Made by a program: the position numbers and the translations under genes. Below, one piece after another: positions 25,644 through 34,734 of a stretch of 64,000 nucleotides of DNA; the stretch's first letter is position 1; every line of letters starts with the position of its first letter. Location: assembly GCF_000157895.3 (NCBI RefSeq), contig NC_022663.1:2976001-3040000 (forward strand). Reading direction: 5' to 3'. Source of the stretch: Mycobacterium kansasii ATCC 12478. GTDB taxonomy: Bacteria > Actinomycetota > Actinomycetes > Mycobacteriales > Mycobacteriaceae. The notes beneath the pieces were generated by a model. It was not told the origin of the DNA, did no database searches, and was given only the letters and a program-made list of their open reading frames with translations.

Positions 25644-27556
25644 ATACCTTCACGCCGTCGATCGACTGGAGCAACGAGGTTGCCGGGTCGTTGTGGTGGC
25701 TTGCCGAAGCCTGGACGATCAGCGGCGCGGGCCTGTTGGCCGTCGGTACGCTCATCGCCCGCTACACCACATGGGGCCGGCAGTTCTGGGAGGTGACCGG
25801 GGGCTACTTCAAAGGCCACGACAGTATTCCGGTGTGGGGCCGGCTGGCCCTACTGCTGATGCTGGTGATGGTCGCGGTGCGGATCAACATTCTGCTGAGC
25901 TACTACAGCAACGACCTATACACCGCGCTGCAGGTGGCGTTCGAGGGGGCCGCCAGCGGCAACATGCGGGTCCGCAATTCCGGCATCCACGGCTTCTGGA
26001 TGGCCATCGCGACCTTTGCCGTCCTGGCGGTCATCTACACCACGCGCGCGGTGGTCGACCAGTTTCTGATGCAGGAATTCATCATCCGGTGGCGGGTCTG
26101 GCTCACGCACCGTTTGATGGGCGACTGGCTGGGTGACCGCGCCTACTATCGCGGACAGTTCATCGACCACCCCATCGACAATCCCGACCAGCGGATCCAG
26201 CAAGACATCGACGCTTTCACCGCATGCTCGGGCGGCATGGCGAACATCCCCGCGAACGGGACTGCCAAAACCCTGTTGTTCGGCGCGGTGCAGGCGGCGG
26301 TGTCGGTGGTGTCCTTCGCCGCGATCCTGTGGGACCTTTCATTCCCGATCACCGTCGCAAGTCTGCAGATTCCGCGGGCGCTGTTCTGGATAGTCATCGC
26401 CTACATCACGTTCGCCACCGTGGTCGCCTTCTGGATCGGACGCCCGCTGATCCGGTTGAGCTTCCGCAACGAAAAGCTCAACGCGGTCTTCCGCTACGCC
26501 CTGGTGCGGTTGCGCGACGCCGGCGAGGCAGTCGGCTTCTACCGCGGAGAGCGAGCCGAAAGTGTGGAACTGAACGGACGATTCGCCGGGGTGATCACGA
26601 ACTATCGCGGCTATCTGCGGCGCAGCGTGGCCTTCACCGGGTTCAATGTGGCGGTGAGCCAGCCGATCGGGCTGCTGCCGTTCCTGATTCAGGCGCCGCA
26701 TTTGTTCGCGGGCTCGTTCAAACTCGGCTACGTCATGCAATCCACGCAGGCATTCGGCACGGTTCACGATTCGCTGTCGTTCTTCCGCAACGCCTATGAC
26801 CTGTTCGCCAGCTACCGCGCATCCATCCTTCGGGTGCACGGGCTGGTCGACTCCAACGCCAAAACCCGTGCATTGCCGAAACTGCACACCGCGCCCAGCG
26901 TCGACGGCTCGGTCGAATTGGACGAGGTCGAGGTGCGCACCCCGGACGGCCTGCAATTGGTGGAGCGGCTCAGCATGAGACTCGCTCCGGGCGACTCCAT
27001 GGTGATCGTCGGCCGGTCCGGGTCGGGCAAGACCACGCTGCTGCGCAGCCTCGCCCAGCTGTGGCCGTTCACATCCGGGACGTTGCGACGTCCCAGCCAA
27101 GACAACGCGACCATGTTCTTGAGCCAGTTGCCATATGTGCCTCTGGGCAATTTGCGTGCCGTGGTGTCCTACCCGGCCGCCGAGGGCGACATCGCCGACC
27201 GCAGACTGCGCGACGTGTTGGCCAAAGTGGCGCTGGCTCACCTGCGCGACCGGCTGGATCAGGTTCAGGACTGGGCCAAGGTGCTCTCCCCCGGCGAACA
27301 GCAACGGATCGCGTTTGCGCGCATCCTGCTCACCAGGCCCAGGGCGGTGTTCCTCGACGAGGCAACGTCGGCGCTCGACCCGGGACTCGAATATTCGCTG
27401 TACCAATTGCTCCGCACCGAACTGCCGGAGACCGTGGTGGTATCGGTCAGCCACCGCAACACCGTCGAACCACATCACGAGCAACAGCTGGCCCTATTGG
27501 GCGGTGGGGCCTGGCGGGTGGGGAAGGTCGGCGAGCGTGGCAGCATGAGTACATGA
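25640..27556 (+). CDS. BacA/SbmA-type ABC transporter, permease-ATPase fusion (copy 2)
   Basis: 638 residues, same architecture as the preceding gene: an N-terminal membrane domain (about 1-400) with TPSIDWSNE, NPDQRIQQDI and FWIGRPLIRLSF blocks, then an ATPase with Walker A GRSGSGKTT, signature LSPGEQQR and Walker B AVFLDEATSA. The pair is clearly a tandem duplication that has diverged mainly in loops and the ends. Substrates may be cobalamin, peptides or other hydrophilic solutes. Its TGA overlaps the next ATG by 4 bp (ATGA), so translation of the kinase-like gene is coupled. Confidence 0.92.
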   Translation: MDTFTPSIDWSNEVAGSLWWLAEAWTISGAGLLAVGTLIARYTTWGRQFWEVTGGYFKGHDSIPVWGRLALLLMLVMVAVRINILLSYYSNDLYTALQVAFEGAASGNMRVRNSGIHGFWMAIATFAVLAVIYTTRAVVDQFLMQEFIIRWRVWLTHRLMGDWLGDRAYYRGQFIDHPIDNPDQRIQQDIDAFTACSGGMANIPANGTAKTLLFGAVQAAVSVVSFAAILWDLSFPITVASLQIPRALFWIVIAYITFATVVAFWIGRPLIRLSFRNEKLNAVFRYALVRLRDAGEAVGFYRGERAESVELNGRFAGVITNYRGYLRRSVAFTGFNVAVSQPIGLLPFLIQAPHLFAGSFKLGYVMQSTQAFGTVHDSLSFFRNAYDLFASYRASILRVHGLVDSNAKTRALPKLHTAPSVDGSVELDEVEVRTPDGLQLVERLSMRLAPGDSMVIVGRSGSGKTTLLRSLAQLWPFTSGTLRRPSQDNATMFLSQLPYVPLGNLRAVVSYPAAEGDIADRRLRDVLAKVALAHLRDRLDQVQDWAKVLSPGEQQRIAFARILLTRPRAVFLDEATSALDPGLEYSLYQLLRTELPETVVVSVSHRNTVEPHHEQQLALLGGGAWRVGKVGERGSMST

Positions 27557-28062
27557 CCGGGTTTGTCTCCACGACGTCGCTGTCCTGGGATGTGGTATCC
27601 GTCGACAAGCCCGATGACGTCAACGTCGTGATCGGCCAGGCGCATTTCATCAAGACGGTCGATGACCTCCACGAGGCGCTGGTGGGGGTGAGTTCAGCAC
27701 TACGGTTCGGGCTGGCGTTCTGCGAGGCGTCCGGGCCGCGATTGGTTCGACGCAGCGGTAACGACGCCGCGTTGGTAGAGCTCGCGACCAACACCGCCCT
27801 GGCGATCGCGGCCGGACACTGCTTCGTGATCTTCCTGCGCGAAGGCTTCCCGGTCAGCGTCCTCAATCCGGTGAAAGCGGTGCCCGAGGTCTGCACGATT
27901 CACTGCGCCACGGCCAATCCCGTTGAAGTCGTGGTCGCGGTGACGGAGCGCGGGCGGGGCATCGCGGCCGTGGTCGACGGTCAACCACCCCTCGGGGTGG
28001 AGACCGACGGTGACGTCACCGAGCGGCGCGAGCTACTGCGCGCCATCGGTTACAAGCTCTGA
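27553..28062 (+). CDS. Adenosine-specific kinase family protein (Rv3735 type)
   Basis: 169 residues of the adenosine-specific kinase fold (PF04008), close to Rv3735 (162 aa). Typical blocks: NVVIGQAHFIKTVDDLHEAL, FGLAFCEASGPRLVR and the C-terminal RGIAAVVDG followed by a Gly-rich end. Archaeal members bind adenosine and AMP; the enzymatic role is not well established. The start overlaps the BacA-like stop (ATGA), an arrangement not present in the M. tuberculosis order as I recall it, where Rv3735 follows tgs2. Confidence 0.88.
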   Translation: MTGFVSTTSLSWDVVSVDKPDDVNVVIGQAHFIKTVDDLHEALVGVSSALRFGLAFCEASGPRLVRRSGNDAALVELATNTALAIAAGHCFVIFLREGFPVSVLNPVKAVPEVCTIHCATANPVEVVVAVTERGRGIAAVVDGQPPLGVETDGDVTERRELLRAIGYKL

Positions 28063-28090
28063 CTGCGGTCAGATAGTTGAGCCGCTCCGG

Positions 28091-29893
28091 TCAGCGCTTG
28101 CTGTACAAGGACTCGATCTCGGCGGCGAAACGTTGCGCCACCACATTGCGTTTCACCTTCAGCGTCGGTGTCAGCTCACCGGTCAAGACCGTGAAGTCGA
28201 CCGGCAGAATGCGAAACCGCCGGATCGATTCGGCTTGGGAAACAGCCTGATTGGCTTGCTTGACCGCCTGGTCGATCTCGCCGGCCAGATCGGAGTCGTC
28301 GACCAGATCGGCCACCGACGCCGTCGCGTCCTTACCGTGGTGCTGCTTCCACACGTCGAACCCTTCCGGGTCGATCGCTATCAGCGCGGCCACGTACGGC
28401 CTGTTGTCCCCGACCACCATGGCCTGGCTGACCAGCGGGTGCGCGCGCAACTGGTCTTCGAGGACAGCCGGCGCGACGTTCTTGCCGCCGGCGGTCACGA
28501 TGATCTCCTTCTTGCGGCCGACGATCGACAAGAAGCCGTCGGCGTCGACCGACCCGAGGTCCCCGGTGTGGAACCACCCGTTGACGATCGCCTCGGCAGT
28601 GGCCTTCTCGTTATGCCAGTAGCCGGTGAACACCACGCCGCCGCGCACCAGCACCTCGCCGTCATTGGCGATCGCCATGCTGTTGCCGGGCAACAACTTG
28701 CCGACCGTGCCGACCCGCTCTTCGCCGATCCGGTTCACGGTGATCGCGGCACTGGTCTCGGTGAGCCCGTAGCCCTCGTAGATGGTCACCCCGACACCGC
28801 GGTAGAAGTGGCACAGCCGTTTGCCCAACGGCGCTCCCCCGGATACCGCGGCATGGCAGTTGCCGCCGAGCGCAGCGCGTAGCTTGCCGTACACCAGCCG
28901 GTCGAACAGCGCGTGTTTGGCCCGCAACAGCAAACGCGGACCGCCTGTGTCCAGGGCCGTGCTCCATTCGATCGCGGTGCGAGCGGCGGCGTCGAAGATC
29001 TTGCCCCTGCCGCTATCCTGGGCCTTCAATTCAGCTGTGTTATAGACCTTTTCGAATACCCGGGGCACCGACACCACCACCGTTGGCTGGAACACGGCCA
29101 ACGTGGACACCAGGTTCTTGATATCGCTGGTGTAGCCGATCGTGACCTTGTTGGCGAATGCCGACATGGACAGTGAACGCGCCAGCACATGCGCCAGCGG
29201 CAGGAAGACCAGCAGCCGTTCACCCTTGCGCAGCAGCGTCGGAAAGCACGACGCCGCGCCGCGCGCCTCGTACAGCAGATTCGAGTGGGTCAGCTGGCAG
29301 CCCTTCGGGCGGCCCGTCGTGCCCGAGGTGTAAATCAGCGTCGCGGGGTCGGCAGCCCGCAACGACGCCAGCCGTTGGTCGAGTTGGCCGACATCCACTG
29401 CCCTGCCGGCCTCGGCCAGCTCGTCGAGGGCCGTCGGGCCGCTCGACTCGAGCTGCAAAATTTTGCGCAGGCTCGGCAGCTCGTCGCTGAGTTCCTTGAT
29501 CACCTGGGCGTGGGCGTCGGTCTCGGCGATCGCCAGCACGGCCCCGGAATCCTCCAGTACCCAGCGCACCTGCTCGGCCGAGGAGGTGTCGTAGATCGGG
29601 ACGGTGACCGCGCCCACCGAAAGGATCGCGTAGTCAAGGATCACCCACTCGTAGCGGGTGGCCGACAAAATCGCGACTCGATCACCGGCATTCACGTTCT
29701 CGGCGATCAAACCCAGTGCCGTGGTACGGATCTGCTGAGCGGCCTCTGCACAGGTCACGTCGGTCCACACGCCGTTGACCAGGCGCTGGAAGATCACGTG
29801 ATCGGGGTCGTCGCGCTCATGTGCGTACACACTGCCGGCGATGTGGTCGGTGTCGGCGACGGTGAAATCGGCGGCAACATTGAATTCACGCAT
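28091..29893 (-). CDS. fadD15: Long-chain acyl-CoA synthetase FadD15-like
   Basis: 600 residues, the length of M. tuberculosis FadD15 (Rv2187). It activates long-chain fatty acids to acyl-CoA through an acyl-AMP. Seen: P-loop-like YTSGTTGRPKG (A3), YGLTETSAAI (A5), GWFHTGDLG (A7), DGFLSIVGRKKEIIVTAGGKNVAP (A8) and a final Lys region LTPTLKVKR (A10). No signal peptide or membrane helix. Convergent to the kinase-like gene with a 28-bp gap and divergent from the AraC regulator. Confidence 0.92.
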   Translation of the reverse strand: MREFNVAADFTVADTDHIAGSVYAHERDDPDHVIFQRLVNGVWTDVTCAEAAQQIRTTALGLIAENVNAGDRVAILSATRYEWVILDYAILSVGAVTVPIYDTSSAEQVRWVLEDSGAVLAIAETDAHAQVIKELSDELPSLRKILQLESSGPTALDELAEAGRAVDVGQLDQRLASLRAADPATLIYTSGTTGRPKGCQLTHSNLLYEARGAASCFPTLLRKGERLLVFLPLAHVLARSLSMSAFANKVTIGYTSDIKNLVSTLAVFQPTVVVSVPRVFEKVYNTAELKAQDSGRGKIFDAAARTAIEWSTALDTGGPRLLLRAKHALFDRLVYGKLRAALGGNCHAAVSGGAPLGKRLCHFYRGVGVTIYEGYGLTETSAAITVNRIGEERVGTVGKLLPGNSMAIANDGEVLVRGGVVFTGYWHNEKATAEAIVNGWFHTGDLGSVDADGFLSIVGRKKEIIVTAGGKNVAPAVLEDQLRAHPLVSQAMVVGDNRPYVAALIAIDPEGFDVWKQHHGKDATASVADLVDDSDLAGEIDQAVKQANQAVSQAESIRRFRILPVDFTVLTGELTPTLKVKRNVVAQRFAAEIESLYSKR

Positions 29894-30150
29894 GGTCTGG
29901 GGTCCCTTGCAGCTGGTCGCGATTGGATTCGACTTTATGGGTTACAGTCGCCCGACGGGGCGGTCTCCCCGGGCGTGGATGGATTTTCGATGAAACACCT
30001 CCTGGGCTCTGCCGATTGCCGCCGGCAAGTCCGGTCGAAGCATTATCCACCGACGCTAGCCGCCTGCGCAGTTTGCTTCCACATGGCCCGTCAGCGTCTT
30101 GGATTCTCGGGCACTTGACACAGCGGCGCCGTCCGCTGAGGGTCAACGGC

Positions 30151-31167
30151 ATGTCCGTGGTGCGTGGGACCGGGTTGTCCAACTACCCGAAGCTGGTCGC
30201 CGAGTTGGGCGGTGACCCGGCGAGCCTGCTGCGGGCAGTGGGTATCCGGGACCGAGATGTAGGCAACTACGACGCGTTCATACCATTCCGAGCGGCGATC
30301 AGGGCAATGGAATCGGCCGCAGAGGCAACGGCCACACCGGATTTCGGGCGCAGGTTGGCCCGGCGACAGAGTATCGAGATCCTGGGGCCGGTGGGCGTGG
30401 CCGCTCGAACTGCCGCGACGGTGGCCGACGCCCTGTCGATCTTCAACACCTTCATGTCGGCGTACAGCCCGGTTATCCGCATACAGATCACCTCGTCGGC
30501 CGATGCACAGCGGTCATTCATCGGAATCCAGTTCCTCCTCGACGAAGCGATTCCCTGTCCGCAGACGCTGGAACTGGCGTTGGGCGTCTCGCTCGGGGTG
30601 TTACGCCTGCTGATGGGCGCCGACTACGCCCCGCTGGCGGTGCACGTATCCCACGACCCCGTTACCGCACCGGCCGACTACGCGCAGTATTTCGGCTGCA
30701 CGCCGTACTTCGCCGAACGCAGGAGCGGATTCACCGTGCGCACCGCGGACCTGAGCCGGCCGTTGAACCGAGACGACGTCGCCCACCGCGCAGTGGTCGA
30801 CTACCTGAGCAGCATCACCCCACTGGGCGCCGGGATTGTGGAATCGGTACGCGCCATCGTTCGCCAACTGCTGCCCACCGGGGCGGCGACCCTCGACTTG
30901 GTGGCCGAGCAATTCCACCTGCATCCGAAAACGTTGCAGCGCAGGCTTGCCCACGAAGGCACTACCTTCGCGGTGCTGGTCGACCAGGTCCGCAAAGACA
31001 CCGCCGACCGCTACCTGCGCACGACGGGTATCAGCTTGTCGCACCTAACCACGGAATTGGGCTATGCCGAGCAGAGCGTGTTGACGCGCTCCTGCAAACG
31101 CTGGTTCGGGGCGGGGCCGGCAGCCTACCGAAACCGGACCCGCTTACCGGCATTCGCGCGGGCCTGA
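30151..31167 (+). CDS. AraC-family transcriptional regulator (Rv3736 type)
   Basis: 338 residues. The N-terminal part resembles the Arabinose_bd (OruR/ArgR-like) sensor domain, with VAARTAATVADALSIFNTFMS; the C-terminal 100 residues carry two HTH motifs (LDLVAEQFHLHPKTLQRRL and LSHLTTELGYAEQSVLTRSCKRWFG). It probably responds to a lipid-like ligand. The ATG at 30151 is used; an in-frame extension to 29923 lacks homology. The neighbouring fadD15 is divergent and a plausible target. The 3' end is overlapped by the antisense eccE-like tail. Confidence 0.87.
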   Translation: MSVVRGTGLSNYPKLVAELGGDPASLLRAVGIRDRDVGNYDAFIPFRAAIRAMESAAEATATPDFGRRLARRQSIEILGPVGVAARTAATVADALSIFNTFMSAYSPVIRIQITSSADAQRSFIGIQFLLDEAIPCPQTLELALGVSLGVLRLLMGADYAPLAVHVSHDPVTAPADYAQYFGCTPYFAERRSGFTVRTADLSRPLNRDDVAHRAVVDYLSSITPLGAGIVESVRAIVRQLLPTGAATLDLVAEQFHLHPKTLQRRLAHEGTTFAVLVDQVRKDTADRYLRTTGISLSHLTTELGYAEQSVLTRSCKRWFGAGPAAYRNRTRLPAFARA

Positions 31168-32176
31168 GCGGCTCCCGCGCGGATCGGTTGTCGGCCATCG
31201 GATTCATCGATGTGGGCCATTTCAGCCGGCCGAGGAGGTCCCCGGTCAGCCTGGTGTGGCCGTCGAGCCGCCGTGTCGACAACGGATTCAACGCTATCAG
31301 CGCCGCGCGGTGGTTACCGTGTTGCGCAACCAAGCCGGCCAGCGGCGGGGCGCTACCGGGCTTGGCGCCGCCACGAAAGGCGCACGCGGCGGCCAACGTC
31401 GGGTTGCTTGCATCGCCGGCGATTTCCAGCGCCGCCCAGGTCTCGCACGTCGGATACGTCCAGACCGCGGCCAGGGTGTCGGCCAGCATCGGGTCGACGT
31501 CGATCCGATACGCCGCGACATAATCCGCAGTGGCGTGCGGCATCTCGCGGACAACCGCATGCCAGGTCTCGCGCGCCGACCTGGCGGCCAACGGCGGAAC
31601 GTCGTCGGGTCCGACTATGCCTGCCGCCCACCCCAGCTCCCGCAGCTGGCTAGCGAGGCGGCGCGCCGCGACCACAGTGGCCTGCGGCAGCGGGATGCGT
31701 GCGCAGCGAGCCTGCAGCGCAGCCAGGTTGTCGGCAGCCGACACCGTCAGCCCTATCCAGGTCTCCCGCACACCGGTTGCTTTGTGGTGGGAGGTAATTC
31801 GGATTTTGTCGGCACGGATGCCGTAGCGGTTGAGATACCGGGCGATCAGGGGCAACGGAAGCCCCGGCGCCTCGGCGTTTAGTCGCCGTACCCGAAGTAA
31901 CACGGTTGCCTTGACGTCGAAGGATGTCCAGGGTTCCGGCCGTCGGCGGCGACGAGTCATCAGCAGGCGGCGGCGCACGATCTGTGTCAGGTGAAGTCCA
32001 CGCCACCAACCGAATACCACGACCACCACCATGGCAGCGACGCCAAGAACCCACTGGTCGCGCGCCGACCGCCACGGGCAGGCCATCACTGCGGGCACCA
32101 CAGCCAACGACGCCAGCATGATCCGTCCGGCACTCGGCCGGACTGCCCGCCGCAGCCGGTTAACCGTGTCCACCAT
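31031..32176 (-). CDS. EccE-like ESX membrane protein with unusual C-terminal tail
   Basis: 381 residues. Two N-terminal transmembrane helices (about 18-33 and 43-58) precede the EccE domain (VLLRVRR, LPLIARYLNRYGI, NLAALQARCARIPLP, ALNPLSTRRLDG), most like EccE3. EccE stabilises the periphery of the ESX membrane complex. Known EccE3 proteins end soon after the NPLST-RLDG block; here about 60 Arg/Pro/Ser-rich residues follow and run antisense into the AraC gene for 137 bp, so the native stop may be lost. It lies 22 bp after the esxH-like gene. Confidence 0.8.
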   Translation of the reverse strand: MVDTVNRLRRAVRPSAGRIMLASLAVVPAVMACPWRSARDQWVLGVAAMVVVVVFGWWRGLHLTQIVRRRLLMTRRRRRPEPWTSFDVKATVLLRVRRLNAEAPGLPLPLIARYLNRYGIRADKIRITSHHKATGVRETWIGLTVSAADNLAALQARCARIPLPQATVVAARRLASQLRELGWAAGIVGPDDVPPLAARSARETWHAVVREMPHATADYVAAYRIDVDPMLADTLAAVWTYPTCETWAALEIAGDASNPTLAAACAFRGGAKPGSAPPLAGLVAQHGNHRAALIALNPLSTRRLDGHTRLTGDLLGRLKWPTSMNPMADNRSAREPLRPARMPVSGSGFGRLPAPPRTSVCRSASTRSARHSPIPWLGATS

Positions 32177-32198
32177 CACCGCAACGGATTACGGCCAG

Positions 32199-32486
32199 TT
32201 ACCCCCACTTGGCGGCCTCGGCCGCGTCGCGAGCGTTCATGGCCAAAGTGTTGGATTCGTGCGTGCTGGCCATCGACTGATAGGCCCGCATCAGGTCCGC
32301 CATGGCCTGGTTCCAGTGGGTCTGCCAGCCCTGGTAGGTCATCCCGGTGTCACCCTGCCAGGCATTCGACAGCGCGGCCTGCTCGTTGGCGACATCGGCG
32401 CCCAGGCTGTGCAGGGTGCCGGCATAGCCGGACATGTCCCCGGCATGGCCGAGCATGGCCGGGTAGTTGTACATGATCTGCGACAT
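32199..32486 (-). CDS. EsxH/EsxR-like WXG100 protein
   Basis: 95-residue helical-hairpin substrate of the ESX-3 family, nearly identical in pattern to EsxH/EsxR (MSQIMYNYPAM start, W-Q-G turn in NAWQGDTG, EAAKWG end). It pairs with the EsxG-like partner and is exported as a heterodimer; EsxH affects iron/zinc uptake and host trafficking in M. tuberculosis. ATG at 32486 is preferred over an adjacent GTG. Fourth gene of the PE-PPE-esxG-esxH-eccE operon. Confidence 0.93.
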   Translation of the reverse strand: MSQIMYNYPAMLGHAGDMSGYAGTLHSLGADVANEQAALSNAWQGDTGMTYQGWQTHWNQAMADLMRAYQSMASTHESNTLAMNARDAAEAAKWG

Positions 32487-32525
32487 CACAAGTCCTTTCG
32501 AGGTTTGCGGGTGACAGGGTGTGGC

Positions 32526-32819
32526 TCAGAAGCCGGTGTAGGTGGACGCGGCGGCGGCATCGGCGGCCACATAGGTGCCCGCCGCGTCGCCCAGGTTGGC
32601 CTGCGCGATATCCAACAAGGCGTTGACCTTGGTGGCGGCCTCCACAAAGCGGGCGTGCGCGCCCTGGAACGCCGCCGCCGACTCGCCCTGATGAAACGCC
32701 TGCGCCGACATCGCCGACTGCTCGGCCTGCCCGATCGTGTGCCGCATCAACGCCGCCTTGGTCGTAAACGCCGACTGCGACGCCACCAACTGCGGAATAT
32801 GGGCATCCAACAAACTCAT
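32526..32819 (-). CDS. EsxG/EsxS-like WXG100 protein
   Basis: 97 residues matching EsxG/EsxS closely (MSLLDAHIPQL start, GQAEQSAMSAQAFHQGE, and YVAAD as the YxxxD secretion signal near the C-terminus). It forms the secreted heterodimer with the EsxH-like partner. The ATG at 32819 has AAAGGA 5 nt upstream; an ATG two codons earlier is possible. Lies 60 bp after the PPE gene. Confidence 0.93.
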   Translation of the reverse strand: MSLLDAHIPQLVASQSAFTTKAALMRHTIGQAEQSAMSAQAFHQGESAAAFQGAHARFVEAATKVNALLDIAQANLGDAAGTYVAADAAAASTYTGF

Positions 32820-32878
32820 GGTCATCCTTTTCGTGAGTGCGGTTACTTTGGGTCGTTACGCGGCCGGCTATCGCGTCG

Positions 32879-34141
32879 TTAGCTGACGCACCCGGCCATG
32901 ATCGCCTCCCCCGCCCGACTCGGGTCCCAGGTAGCCGGCAGCATCGGGGCCCTTGCCACATCGCCTGACTCCTGGTCACCCAACCTGGTCAAACCGCCTG
33001 GCTCTCCGGCGGCCTCCTTGCCGGCGGTCCCGGGGAATCCCAACGCTGCAGCGCCCCGGGCCGAGTAACCCAGGCCGGCCGGCGCCGTTGCGGGAGCGGT
33101 CGCGACGGCCGAAACCAATCGGATCGGCGGCGGCACGGCAGCGGTGCCGAGTTCGGGCGTCACGGAGCCGGCGGCAACCGCGCCCACCACGGCCGGAGCC
33201 GCCGCCACCGGCAGTCCGGCAGCGTTCATCAGCGCGGTGGCAGCCGGAACCAGCGCCGGCGGCAGCGCGGCCAGCAGCGCGCTGGTCGCCCCGGTAATCA
33301 GCCCCGTCGCCAGTGTCGTTGCCGGCGCTCCGCCTTCGGCCGCGGTATAGCCCAGCGCGAAGATCATCGGACCCCATTGCAGCAGCGCGTTGAACGGATT
33401 GGTCCAAAACGCATTGAGCATCTGCCACAAATTGCCGATCGGGTCCTGCAGGAACAGCGCGTCTTCCTTCAAAACCCACACATTGAAGGCCAGATACGCC
33501 TCGGCAACCTCCTTCAGGAGCGCCCAAATCAAGTTCCACGGGATATCCCCCACGGCGGATTGGACCGATGTGGCAGCGGCGTCGCCGGCGCTGCCGACGC
33601 CGGGCTTGACCAGCGGCGGGGCGGGCGTGGCATGCGGCACCGACGCCAACGCCGTGTCGACAGCCGCGTGGTAGATGCTCATCGCGGTGGCAGCCTGGAT
33701 CCACATCCGCAGATAGTCGCCCTCATTGAGAGCGATCGGGATCGTATTGATGCCGAAGAAATTCGTCGCCAGCAATACCGCGTGTACGGCGTGGTTGGCA
33801 GCCAACTCCGGCAATGTCGGCATCGCCGCCAGCGCGCCGGTATAGGCGGTCGCCGCCACCTCGTGCTGGGCGGCCACCCCGGCGCTGTCGGCGCTGGCCC
33901 GCAACAGCCATGCCAGGTAGGGGACGTGTGCTGCCGCAAATACTTCGGCGCTCGGCCCCCGCCACGCCCCGATCTGAACCCCGCCCAGCAATGCCGTGAG
34001 TTCTTCTGCCACCGAAGCGTATTCGGCGCTGATCGACGTCCAGGATGCGGCGGCCACGAGCAGCGGCCCGGGGCCCGGACCGCTGCTCAGCAACGACGAA
34101 TGCACCTCCGGTGGAGAGGCGATCCAGACCGGAGCCGTCAC
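32879..34141 (-). CDS. PPE-family protein (ESX-3 type)
   Basis: 420 residues with the PPE domain at residues 1-180 (WIASPPEVHS start, WRGPSAEVFAAA in the WxG position) and a Pro/Ala-rich C-terminus without MPTR or PPW repeats, as in PPE4-like proteins of ESX-3 loci. GTG start overlaps the PE stop by 4 bp, so PE and PPE are translationally coupled and presumably exported together. It occupies the place of M. tuberculosis PPE66/PPE67 next to the Rv3740c homologue. Confidence 0.9.
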   Translation of the reverse strand: MTAPVWIASPPEVHSSLLSSGPGPGPLLVAAASWTSISAEYASVAEELTALLGGVQIGAWRGPSAEVFAAAHVPYLAWLLRASADSAGVAAQHEVAATAYTGALAAMPTLPELAANHAVHAVLLATNFFGINTIPIALNEGDYLRMWIQAATAMSIYHAAVDTALASVPHATPAPPLVKPGVGSAGDAAATSVQSAVGDIPWNLIWALLKEVAEAYLAFNVWVLKEDALFLQDPIGNLWQMLNAFWTNPFNALLQWGPMIFALGYTAAEGGAPATTLATGLITGATSALLAALPPALVPAATALMNAAGLPVAAAPAVVGAVAAGSVTPELGTAAVPPPIRLVSAVATAPATAPAGLGYSARGAAALGFPGTAGKEAAGEPGGLTRLGDQESGDVARAPMLPATWDPSRAGEAIMAGCVS

Positions 34142-34452
34142 TGCAAACCGCCGGACGCCAGGTACGTGGCCGCCGCTGCGGCGTCACCAACCGCGTAACT
34201 GACGCCGGCCTCACCGACACCGACACCGGACCGGCCGAGTTCTTCGACCCCTTCCGCCACGATCGCCGCGTGCTCGACGCCCTGACCGCTGAACCCCGCC
34301 GCGGTTTGCAGCGACACCGGATCCGCCGCCGGCGGTACTACCGCGGTGATCAACGGTGCGGCGGCCGCCTGCGCGGCCGCGAGCCGAGCCGTCAACGCCT
34401 CCACCGCCGCGCTGGCCGCCGCCAGACCTTCGGGCACCACTCGCAGCGTCAT
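34138..34452 (-). CDS. PE-family protein
   Basis: 104 residues, a PE-only protein (RVVPEGLAAASAAV near the N-terminus) with the ESX export motif YxxxD (YAVGD) at about residue 88 followed by a short tail. Length and context match PE5, the partner of PPE4. First gene of the cluster; an upstream in-frame stretch to 34518 lacks PE character. A sequence resembling GGAGT lies upstream of the ATG. Confidence 0.9.
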   Translation of the reverse strand: MTLRVVPEGLAAASAAVEALTARLAAAQAAAAPLITAVVPPAADPVSLQTAAGFSGQGVEHAAIVAEGVEELGRSGVGVGEAGVSYAVGDAAAAATYLASGGLQ

Positions 34453-34734
34453 TACCGATACTCCTTCCGAGGCGCCTGATCTACCGGCGCGGCACATACG
34501 ACCGAATATAAATCTCACGAACTATAACCCTTGTCAACTGTTGAAATAGGCTACGGTGTCGTAGGTTTCGCGCACGTCAAATTGATTCTTCGGCTGCACG
34601 GCCGGTGGGGCCGGCAACGGGCCGCCCGCTCGCGCGGTTCTCGTCGGAACAGGCCCGACCGGACGGCAATTGCCCGTGGGTAAGCGAAATTCGTTGTGTC
34701 GCAGTGACGGAAGTTTCGGGGCTGGCCAGGGTTG

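Noticed and set aside
26339..27484. 381-codon minus-strand ORF in the second BacA-like gene
   Set aside because: Antisense to Walker and signature motifs, no motif of its own.
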